8,462 bases of DNA from Candidatus Omnitrophota bacterium (GTDB lineage Bacteria > Omnitrophota > Gorgyraeia > Gygaellales > JAHJCI01): positions 1 to 8,462 of the forward strand of contig JAHJCI010000002.1 of assembly GCA_018813085.1 (NCBI GenBank). The letters are read 5' to 3'. This document shows, piece after piece, positions 1-5,283 of this stretch (positions within the stretch are counted from its first letter, which is position 1; every line of letters starts with the position of its first letter). The notes under the pieces are model-generated. The model was not told the origin of the DNA. It saw only the letters and a program-made list of their open reading frames with translations, and did no database searches. The position numbers and the translations under genes were made by a program.

Positions 1-23
1 AATATTTTAAAGATATTCCACAT
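1..23 (-). CDS. Start of an unidentified gene, cut by the window edge
   Basis: Only seven complete codons are visible (MWNIFKI), beginning at an ATG whose first base is position 23. I call it a gene start because a Shine-Dalgarno-like AAAGGA lies six to seven bases upstream (minus strand, about 29-35), inside the short gap after the hisD stop codon at 37, and the frame stays open to the edge. The distance from hisD is 13 bp, which fits a following gene in the same operon. The product cannot be recognised from this fragment. It could also be a chance ATG. Confidence 0.4.
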
Positions 24-36
24 AGTAATTCCTTTG

Positions 37-1260
37 TTATGTAAACCTGGCCTTAACCGAATTTGCGTGTTCGATTAATCCCTCAATACCTGCAATCTTC
101 TCCAGCGATCCCTTTGCCTTCTCCAATGCTTTCCTGGTATAAGAAATTACGTGATTACTCTTTATGAAATCAGAAAGATTCAGCCCGGAGAAGAAACGCG
201 CGCTTCCTCCCGTAGGCAAAACATGGCTTGGCCCGGCAAAATAGTCACCTATGGCAACAGGGCTGTAAGGCCCCAGGAATATTGCTCCGGCATTTTTTAT
301 CTTCTTAACCAGGCTACTAGGTTTTTTAACCAGGATTTCCAGGTGTTCGGGAGCTATGCGATTGGCTATCTCAACAGCCTCATCCAGGTTCTTGGTGAGT
401 ATAATATACCCTTCGCCTTCAATCGACGCCCTCACCTGGCGCGCCAATGCCCTTGAATTAGTAACCAGGAAAACCTGCGCTTTGCTGTGTTCCTTTTGTG
501 CTTTTATATCAGCAATAACCAGCTTTGGGTCAGAGTAACGGCTGGCAATAATAACCAGTTCGCTCGGACCGGCAAGCATATCAATATCAACAAAACCAAA
601 TACCTGCCTTTTTGCCTCGGTAACATAAACATTCCCCGGGCCGATAATTTTATCTACCTTAGGGATGGTTTTTGTGCCAAAAGCCATGGCAGCAACAGCC
701 TGCGCGCCTCCAAGGCGGTAAATTTCATTTACCTTTAGTAAATTAGCAACAACCAGAATATGCGGATTAATGTTTCCGCTTTTATCCGGAGGGCTAACCA
801 GGGAAATTTGTTTTACGCCGGCAATCTTAGCCGGCAGTACTGTCATGTATACCGTAGAAACCAGCGGAGCCTGCCCGGCGGGGATATAAATACCGACCCT
901 GTCCAAGGGGTGATAATTTTCCCCAAGTACCGCACCCTCGGCATCTTTCATCTTCCAGCACTTCTTTATCTGGCGGCGGTAAAAACGGGTTATATTCTCG
1001 ATAATCTCCTTAAGCGAAGTAATAAAATCCGGCTGGATATTCTGATATGCCCCTGAAATCTCTGCTTCAGAAATGCGCAAGTTTTTTGCGGACAATTTAA
1101 CGCCGTCGAATTTTTTAGTATAACGTATTAAGGCATCATCGCCCTGCAGGCGTACATCCTCAAGAATTCTTGCTACTTTTTCCTTAAGCCTCCTTGTGCC
1201 GAGAAAGCCGCGATTGTAAATATCTTCGAGTTTTTTACTGGAATAACGAATGATTTTCAT
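37..1260 (-). CDS. hisD: Histidinol dehydrogenase
   Basis: HisD carries out the last two steps of histidine synthesis in the cytoplasm, the NAD-dependent oxidation of L-histidinol through histidinal to L-histidine, using a bound zinc. The 407-residue product is full length, slightly shorter than the usual ~430. Family blocks are visible: RLGGAQAVAAMAFGT near 182-196, IIGPGNVYVTEAK near 205-217, DMLAGPSELVI near 227-237, and GDYFAGPSHVLPT near 338-350. By alignment from memory with the E. coli enzyme, the zinc ligands are Gln255, His258, Asp339 and His398, and the catalytic pair is Glu305-His306 (APEHLE). All are present. The loop right after His258 appears two residues shorter than usual (EHSKAQ rather than EHxPDAQ). 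The ATG at 1260 is the only sensible start, yet it has no Shine-Dalgarno sequence and lies 12 nt from the end of a tRNA gene. No other his genes are in view. Confidence 0.97.
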   Translation of the reverse strand: MKIIRYSSKKLEDIYNRGFLGTRRLKEKVARILEDVRLQGDDALIRYTKKFDGVKLSAKNLRISEAEISGAYQNIQPDFITSLKEIIENITRFYRRQIKKCWKMKDAEGAVLGENYHPLDRVGIYIPAGQAPLVSTVYMTVLPAKIAGVKQISLVSPPDKSGNINPHILVVANLLKVNEIYRLGGAQAVAAMAFGTKTIPKVDKIIGPGNVYVTEAKRQVFGFVDIDMLAGPSELVIIASRYSDPKLVIADIKAQKEHSKAQVFLVTNSRALARQVRASIEGEGYIILTKNLDEAVEIANRIAPEHLEILVKKPSSLVKKIKNAGAIFLGPYSPVAIGDYFAGPSHVLPTGGSARFFSGLNLSDFIKSNHVISYTRKALEKAKGSLEKIAGIEGLIEHANSVKARFT

Positions 1261-1272
1261 TTTTATAATTTA

Positions 1273-1345
1273 AGCCCAGGAAAGGAATCGAACCTTCAAC
1301 CTGAGGTTTACAAAACCTCTGCTCTGCCGATTGAGCTACCTGGGC
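1273..1345 (-). tRNA. tRNA-Thr, anticodon TGT
   Basis: A complete 73-nt cloverleaf can be drawn on the minus strand: acceptor GCCCAGG with CCTGGGC, D stem GCTC/GAGC around an 8-nt loop, anticodon stem GAGGT/ACCTC around TTTGTAA, a 5-nt variable loop AGGTT, and a T arm GAAGG/CCTTT around TTCGATT (one G-T pair). The anticodon TGT reads ACA and so specifies threonine. The discriminator base is T and the CCA tail is not encoded, so it must be added after transcription. It lies between nnrD (82 bp upstream) and hisD (12 bp downstream) on the same strand. Confidence 0.96.
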
Positions 1346-1379
1346 ATTGATTCCTGTTCAAAGGGTGCTTGCGCAATTC

Positions 1380-1411
1380 ATCTATGTATTTTATCTTTTG
1401 ATTCCATAGAT
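1380..1411. repeat. Inverted repeat ATCTATG...CATAGAT
   Basis: A perfect 7-bp inverted repeat with an 18-nt, AT-rich spacer sits in the gap between nnrD and the tRNA-Thr. Its left arm and next bases (ATCTATGTA) match the inverted half-units in the repeat clusters around pdxJ (2681-2689 and 3474-3482), so it may be a worn fragment of the same element. No T-run follows, so it does not look like an intrinsic terminator. Confidence 0.4.
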
Positions 1412-1427
1412 CGCAATACGCTACCCG

Positions 1428-2291
1428 CTATGAGCACTTCTTAATTGCCTGCGGAATCTTATCAATTATGTCAGTTGCAATCATGCCCAACTGCGTCTTA
1501 CTGCCTGCTGCCAAATCCCCGGCCAGGCCATGTAAATATACGGCGTATTTCGCAGCATTAAAACAAGATAAACCCTGCGCCAGAAAGGCTGCGATTATGC
1601 CGGTTAGAACATCACCTGAACCTGCGCTGGCCATACCAGGATTTCCGGTTTTATTAATGTATATTTTACCCTGATAATCAGCAACAACCGTATTATTCCC
1701 CTTTAAAACAACAGTTACCTCGCAGGCTTTAGCAAATTTTTTAGCGAATTCTTTACGATTTAATTGTATACTTCGCACGCTCATGCCCAGCAACCTTGCC
1801 ATTTCTCCGGGATGAGGAGTAACTACTGCATTTTTTATTTTTAATTTTTTATTTTTAATTTTTAAATGCCCGGCTAATGCGTTTAAGCCGTCTGCATCTA
1901 TAACTACCGGCTTATCCCTGAGGTTGAATACTATTCTGCGTACCAGGGCCTGGGTTGATTTATCCCGGCTCAATCCCGGGCCGATTATTAGAACATCGAT
2001 ATTATTTAAAAAATCCTTAATCTGGGAATAGGCCTTAATGCTTAAGCTCGCCCGGGGCGTCTCTTCCAAAGGCAAAACCATTACTTCGGGGTATTTTCTT
2101 TTAATCAGCGCAGCACATATCCCCTTAGGTATACCTAAGGTTACCAATCCGGCTCCGGAACGCATTGCGGCAGCCGAAGACAACACTGCGGCACCGCTGT
2201 ATTGCAAGCAGCCGGCTAAAATCAATATATGCCCTAATTCGCCCTTATGAGCCGCAGGCCTTCTCTGTAATAATTGCGCTGGCAACCGCAT
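1428..2291 (-). CDS. nnrD: ADP/ATP-dependent NAD(P)H-hydrate dehydratase
   Basis: NnrD repairs NADH and NADPH that have been hydrated at the nicotinamide ring, using ADP or ATP to restore the normal cofactor. The 287-residue protein is the kinase-like YjeF C-terminal domain (ribokinase fold). It starts with the typical RRPAAHKGELGHILILAG (10-27), followed by DVLIIGPGLS (99-108), VVIDADGLNALAG (129-141), VTPHPGEMARLLG (157-169), VVLKGNNTVVAD (194-205) and the catalytic NPGMASAGSGDVLTG (217-231, Asp227). The NnrE epimerase domain often fused in front is absent, so the epimerase would have to be elsewhere. A lysine-rich stretch at 143-154 is encoded by a 14-bp AT-rich tandem repeat. The ATG at 2291 fits the family N-terminus but has no clear ribosome-binding site and lies 47 bp inside acpS, which suggests translational coupling. 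Confidence 0.94.
   Translation of the reverse strand: MRLPAQLLQRRPAAHKGELGHILILAGCLQYSGAAVLSSAAAMRSGAGLVTLGIPKGICAALIKRKYPEVMVLPLEETPRASLSIKAYSQIKDFLNNIDVLIIGPGLSRDKSTQALVRRIVFNLRDKPVVIDADGLNALAGHLKIKNKKLKIKNAVVTPHPGEMARLLGMSVRSIQLNRKEFAKKFAKACEVTVVLKGNNTVVADYQGKIYINKTGNPGMASAGSGDVLTGIIAAFLAQGLSCFNAAKYAVYLHGLAGDLAAGSKTQLGMIATDIIDKIPQAIKKCS
1831..1866. repeat. 14-bp AT-rich tandem repeat inside nnrD
   Basis: On the plus strand two perfect copies of TTTTTTATTTTTAA (1831-1844 and 1845-1858) are followed by a partial third. They lie within the nnrD reading frame and encode LKIKNKKLKIKN, between the DADGLNALAG and TPHPGEM motifs, where the family normally has a variable surface segment. The 14-bp unit is not a multiple of three, so loss or gain of one copy would shift the frame. 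Confidence 0.85.
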
Positions 2292-2610
2292 AATTTTTTA
2301 TATGTGAAATAGAAATATAAATATCAACTTTGTTTTTCAAGTTTATCAAAGAGCAATACGGTTTACCCTGGCTATCGTTTAATATTTCAACATCCTGGAA
2401 ATTCAGCGTTGCTTTGCCTAATGCTTTAAACACCGCTTCTTTCGCCGCAAACCTGCCGGCCATGTGTTGATAGCTGTTATTATGCTGCTTAACGCATTCA
2501 AGCTCTTTATCGGTAAAAATGCGCTTAAGAAATATCTTGCCGTATTTCTCTACCGCACCCTTAATACGCTTGACTTCGATAATATCAACGCCATTTCCTA
2601 TTAAACCCAT
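2245..2610 (-). CDS. acpS: Holo-[acyl-carrier-protein] synthase
   Basis: AcpS moves the 4'-phosphopantetheine arm from coenzyme A to the conserved serine of apo-acyl carrier protein, switching on ACP for fatty acid synthesis. At 121 residues it has the normal size. It shows the N-terminal GNGVDIIEV (5-13, with the metal-binding Asp9), the signature RFAAKEAVFKALG (53-65, with Glu58 as the second metal ligand), and the C-terminal ISISH (99-103). It follows pdxJ by 68 bp, a gap filled with degenerate repeats, and runs 47 bp into nnrD. pdxJ-acpS-nnrD neighbourhoods are familiar in bacteria. The ATG at 2610 gives the expected N-terminus, but only AT-rich sequence without a Shine-Dalgarno motif precedes it. 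Confidence 0.95.
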   Translation of the reverse strand: MGLIGNGVDIIEVKRIKGAVEKYGKIFLKRIFTDKELECVKQHNNSYQHMAGRFAAKEAVFKALGKATLNFQDVEILNDSQGKPYCSLINLKNKVDIYISISHIKNYAVASAIITEKACGS

Positions 2611-2623
2611 TATATTAATTATT

Positions 2624-2690
2624 TGTTACACAGATCAACACAGATTAAAATACGCCAGATTAACACAGATACTAGTGCTCATCTATGTAA
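2624..2690. repeat. Degenerate 'acacagattaa' repeat cluster, pdxJ-acpS junction
   Basis: On the plus strand there are three direct units (TTACACAGATC near 2626, AACACAGATTA near 2638, TAACACAGAT at 2661-2670) and a truncated CCAGATTAA near 2655. An inverted unit, ATCTATGTAA, lies at 2681-2690. The last direct unit and the inverted one can form an imperfect hairpin with a 10-nt loop. The cluster fills the whole pdxJ-acpS gap and extends into the end of pdxJ. The same motif recurs at 3426-3504. Confidence 0.75.
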
Positions 2691-3392
2691 TAAAGCCTTC
2701 ATTTCTCCTACCGCAGGCCCCAGGCATATCAGGGCAGCGCGGCAGATAATCGAATAACCGATGTTCAGTTCTTTTATCCGGCTAATTTTAGCTACCGCCC
2801 TTACGTTATGATAATCCAGCCCGTGCCCGGCATTAACAATCAGCCCCTTAATCGATGCGTAGCCGGCTGCCTGCTCTAATTCCATAAGGCGCTTTTTTTT
2901 CTGCGCAACAGTCTTTGCCTCGGCATACCTGCCGGTATGTAATTCGACCATCTCAACTGACAATCTTGAACTTGCCTCGATCTGACTCTTGAGAGGATCT
3001 ATAAACAGGCTAACCTGTATATCATGTTTTCTTAATTTATTTACTACACTCTCAACCTTCTTAATATTACCCGCTACATCCAAGCCGCCTTCGGTAGTTA
3101 ATTCTTGCCTCTTCTCGGGAACCAAAGTCGCCTCATCCGGCTTAACGCTACAGGCGATATCGACAATACCAGGAGCAGTTGACATTTCCAGGTTTAATCT
3201 TGTCTTTACCGCTTCCCTGATAAGGCGCAGGTCCTCTTCTTTGATGTGCCTACGGTCTTCGCGTAAATGAACGACAATACTGTCAGCCCCGGATGCCTCG
3301 CAGATCGAAACCGCAAAGACAGGTTGCGGCTCAATGCCTTTTCTTAATTCTCTGATACTGGCGATGTGGTCAATATTTACCCCTAATTTCAT
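2679..3392 (-). CDS. pdxJ: Pyridoxine 5'-phosphate synthase
   Basis: PdxJ condenses 1-deoxy-D-xylulose 5-phosphate with 3-amino-2-oxopropyl phosphate to make pyridoxine 5'-phosphate, the ring-closing step of the DXP-dependent vitamin B6 route. The 237-residue protein is a full-length TIM barrel. Visible motifs are LGVNIDHIASIRE (3-15), VHLREDRRHI (41-50), NLEMS (67-71), LVPEKRQELTTEGGLDV (90-106), ELHTGRYA (150-157) and VNAGHGLDYHNV (186-197). His42, Glu69 and His190 correspond to the E. coli catalytic residues His45, Glu72 and His193. One position is unusual: the conserved NIGH phosphate-binding turn near the C-terminus reads NIGY (Tyr213). The last residues (LLHR) and the stop codon are written by an intergenic repeat unit. 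It begins a new block after the terminator at 3504-3542 and has only a weak ribosome-binding site. Confidence 0.96.
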   Translation of the reverse strand: MKLGVNIDHIASIRELRKGIEPQPVFAVSICEASGADSIVVHLREDRRHIKEEDLRLIREAVKTRLNLEMSTAPGIVDIACSVKPDEATLVPEKRQELTTEGGLDVAGNIKKVESVVNKLRKHDIQVSLFIDPLKSQIEASSRLSVEMVELHTGRYAEAKTVAQKKKRLMELEQAAGYASIKGLIVNAGHGLDYHNVRAVAKISRIKELNIGYSIICRAALICLGPAVGEMKALLHR

Positions 3393-3503
3393 AACAAACG
3401 CTCAACAAATCATTTTTTATGATTTCGCAGATTAAAACACATGGATTACACAGATTAAAACTTCAACAGCAAAATCTATGTAATCTTAAAAAATCTGTAT
3501 AAT
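3393..3503. other. Spacer between the cdaA operon end and pdxJ
   Basis: This gap should hold the pdxJ promoter, but I do not see a convincing -35/-10 pair. It contains the second repeat cluster and, nearest to pdxJ, a perfect 7-bp inverted repeat AAATCAT / ATGATTT (3407-3413 and 3419-3425) around a T5 loop (A5 on the transcribed side), ending 14 nt before the start codon. It could be an operator or a leader hairpin. The sequence does not decide between these. Confidence 0.45.
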
Positions 3504-3504
3504 C
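3426..3504. repeat. Degenerate 'acacagattaa' repeat cluster upstream of pdxJ
   Basis: Direct units on the plus strand include GCAGATTAAAACACA (3427 on) and GATTACACAGATTAAAA (3444-3460). Two inverted units follow: AAATCTATGTAATC (3472-3485) and AAATCTGTATAATC (3491-3504). The unit GATTACACAGATT pairs with either inverted unit at 12 of 13 positions, so the cluster can fold into a hairpin with a choice of partners. The motif is the one found at 2624-2690, on the other side of pdxJ. Confidence 0.75.
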
Positions 3505-3542
3505 AAAAGTCTCTGGTATAATTTTGCTGGTCTTCCAGAGAC
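3504..3542 (-). terminator. Probable intrinsic terminator of the tilS-ftsH-folP-cdaA block
   Basis: On the minus strand a perfect 8-bp stem GTCTCTGG / CCAGAGAC (3542-3535 and 3516-3509) with an 18-nt loop is followed at once by TTTTGATT. It begins one base after the stop codon of the microprotein gene. The stem is moderately strong, the loop is long and the T-run is only four bases, so termination may be partial. Confidence 0.6.
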
Positions 3543-3543
3543 A

Positions 3544-3687
3544 TTATAATAAAAACCTGCGCAACTCTTCGCCGATATACAGCCAGAACATTATTGCCAG
3601 GATTAAGGCGATCAGCTTAAGCCAGATACGGGTAGTGAACCAATGCTTGACTGCTTTTTTTATATCAAACTTGTATTTATATCTCAT
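3544..3687 (-). CDS. 47-residue membrane microprotein, CdaR/YbbR anchor-like
   Basis: This short frame reads MRYKYKFDIKKAVKHWFTTR, then a hydrophobic span at about 21-38 (start IWLKLIALIL, end AIMFWLYI), then GEELRRFLL and stop. The basic N-terminus and single hydrophobic helix predict an inner-membrane protein with its N-terminus in the cytoplasm. The pattern 'W-LK-I-L-LA---W-Y' is what I associate with the N-terminal anchor of CdaR (YbbR), the CdaA regulator normally encoded directly downstream of cdaA. Here the extracytoplasmic YbbR domains are missing altogether: the frame stops and a terminator follows. It overlaps the end of cdaA by 11 bp and has a weak AAGAAAGA ribosome-binding site. 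It may be a reduced CdaR that still contacts CdaA in the membrane, a decayed gene, or an unrelated small protein. The coding call rests on position, overlap and the membrane helix. Confidence 0.65.
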   Translation of the reverse strand: MRYKYKFDIKKAVKHWFTTRIWLKLIALILAIMFWLYIGEELRRFLL

Positions 3688-4438
3688 TCTTTCTTGTTTT
3701 GGGCTTCATTAATTGCTTAACCTTGGTCAATAAATCATCCCGCTTAATCCCCTGGAATAACTTGCCTTCATAAACCAGCGAAATATCCTGCCTTTCTTCA
3801 GAAACCACGATTACCACCGAGTCAGTCTCCTGGGTCAGGCCAATTGCCGCACGATGGCGCATGCCGAAAATACGGCTCAGATCCGGATTCTCATTCAAGG
3901 GAAACAGGCAGCCGGCAGAAGCAATCCTTCCCTGCTGGATAATCACCCCTCCGTCATGCAACAGGCTTCCCGGAGTAAATATGTTTTGCAGCAATTCCGA
4001 AGTAATCGTTGCATCGATAGATACGCCGGTTTCCACATAGGGCTTGAGCGTAACGTCCTTTTCGATGGCGATTAGCGCTCCGATGCTCTGGCGCGCAAGG
4101 TAATCTACGGCCTTGATAATTTCTTTTAAGATATTATCCAGCTCCTCTTCGGGCAGGGGCAAAGTGAATAAGTGGTGCCTGCCTAAACGCGCCAGGCCCT
4201 GCCTTATTTCCGGCTGGAACACAATCAAGAGCCCCAGTACCGATAATGCAAATAACTTTGTCAATAACCACTCGAGCCTTTCCAGGTCAAGCCGTTGAAT
4301 AAGAAAGAAAAGGATCAGTAGCATGATTATCCCGCGGATAACCTGTAATGCGCGCGTACCAGTAAAAAAGAGTATAATTTGATAAATCACAAACCAGAGA
4401 ATACTGATTTCTAATAATATTTTCCAGAGTTCAATCAT
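3677..4438 (-). CDS. cdaA: Diadenylate cyclase, membrane-bound CdaA type
   Basis: CdaA joins two ATP molecules into cyclic di-AMP, a second messenger that in known bacteria controls potassium and osmolyte uptake and cell-wall balance. The 253-residue protein has the standard layout: three hydrophobic helices at about 11-26, 33-48 and 60-75, a short linker ending in FQPEIRQGLARLG (74-86), then the DAC domain. The two DAC signatures are present, LHDGGVII (160-167, usually DGA in the Bacillus enzyme) and GMRHRAAIG (192-200, the RHR motif), followed by DSVVIVVSEE (206-215). Its ATG overlaps the folP stop codon as ATGA, and its tail overlaps the microprotein gene. Linkage of cdaA to folP and ftsH resembles the cdaA-cdaR-glmM region of Gram-positives only in part, since glmM is absent here. 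No Shine-Dalgarno motif precedes it, so translation probably depends on folP. Confidence 0.95.
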   Translation of the reverse strand: MIELWKILLEISILWFVIYQIILFFTGTRALQVIRGIIMLLILFFLIQRLDLERLEWLLTKLFALSVLGLLIVFQPEIRQGLARLGRHHLFTLPLPEEELDNILKEIIKAVDYLARQSIGALIAIEKDVTLKPYVETGVSIDATITSELLQNIFTPGSLLHDGGVIIQQGRIASAGCLFPLNENPDLSRIFGMRHRAAIGLTQETDSVVIVVSEERQDISLVYEGKLFQGIKRDDLLTKVKQLMKPKTRKNEI

Positions 4439-5283
4439 GGTATAATTATTGCTTCGGCGACTCCAATCGCCTCAACCGCAAATTTTACATCGTGCACCCT
4501 GAGGATATCGGCTCCGTTTACTACCGCCACTACCAAAGAGGCCAATGTACCTGCCAGCCTTTTATTAACAGGTAAATCCAATATTTTACCGATAAACGAC
4601 TTCCGGGAAGTCCCCACCATAAGCGGACAACCCAGCGATTTAAAATCTCTTAACCTGCGAAGAATTTCAAGATTATGCTCTAAGGTCTTGCCGAATCCGA
4701 TACCGGGATCAACAATTATTCTTTTTCTATTGATTCCCTGTTTTTCCGCCTTATTCAAGGCATCACTAAGAAATGCCTTGACCTCTTCAATTACAAAGCG
4801 GTACCTTGGATTCTTCTGCATATTCCCGGGCCTACCCTTCATATGCATGATAACCACACCGGCCCCGGACTTTGCTATCACTTCAATCATGCGCGCATCC
4901 CTTAAGCCGGAAATATCATTTACGATTGAAGCTCCCGCAGAAAGAGCAATCCTTGCTACTTCTGGTTTATAAGTATCTATGGAAATCGGGACACTGATTG
5001 CCCCGGACAACTTCTCGACAACAGGTATTAGCCGTCTTAATTCTTCCTTTAGCGCAACCGGCTTTGCGCCCGGACGGCTCGACTCAGCGCCCAGGTCGAT
5101 TATATCAGCACCTTCGGAAACCAGCTTCCGGGCATACCTCGCTACTCCCTCTATCCCTGAGTTCTTAGTTAATAATCCGTCTGCGCTGAATGAATCAGGA
5201 GTAAGGTTCAAGACCCCCATTATCCGGGTACGGATTTTTTGCGGGCAAGGAGAAAAACTTTTATGCTGCCTGTTCAGCGACAA
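4435..5283 (-). CDS. folP: Dihydropteroate synthase
   Basis: FolP condenses para-aminobenzoate with 6-hydroxymethyl-7,8-dihydropterin pyrophosphate to form dihydropteroate, a step of folate synthesis and the target of sulfonamides. The 282-residue TIM barrel is complete, with IMGVLNLTPDSFS (21-33), DLGAESSRPGA (63-73), SIDTYK (101-106), NDISGL (122-127), IMHMKGRPGNMQ (145-156), DPGIGFGK (192-199), GTSRKSFIG (224-232) and RVHDV (262-266). The start is TTG at 5283, 23 bp inside the end of ftsH. I accept it because GAGGT (5292-5296) lies eight bases upstream, while the next possible start (Met22) would remove part of the first strand and has no ribosome-binding site. No other folate genes are in the window. 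The stop overlaps the cdaA start, tying folate synthesis to the c-di-AMP gene in one transcript. Confidence 0.96.
   Translation of the reverse strand: MSLNRQHKSFSPCPQKIRTRIMGVLNLTPDSFSADGLLTKNSGIEGVARYARKLVSEGADIIDLGAESSRPGAKPVALKEELRRLIPVVEKLSGAISVPISIDTYKPEVARIALSAGASIVNDISGLRDARMIEVIAKSGAGVVIMHMKGRPGNMQKNPRYRFVIEEVKAFLSDALNKAEKQGINRKRIIVDPGIGFGKTLEHNLEILRRLRDFKSLGCPLMVGTSRKSFIGKILDLPVNKRLAGTLASLVVAVVNGADILRVHDVKFAVEAIGVAEAIIIP

Noticed and set aside
1346..1427. Terminator after nnrD
   Set aside because: The inverted repeat at 1380-1411 has a long loop, a weak AT-rich stem and no T-run on the minus strand after it; read-through into the tRNA and hisD seems more likely.
2624..3504. CRISPR array
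   Set aside because: Units are short (about 11 bp), degenerate, in both orientations and irregularly spaced, and a normal gene lies between the clusters.
3393..3543. Frameshifted remainder of cdaR downstream of the microprotein
   Set aside because: The 151 bp contain a hairpin and repeat units only; no frame shows YbbR-like sequence, and the space is too short for even one YbbR domain plus linker.
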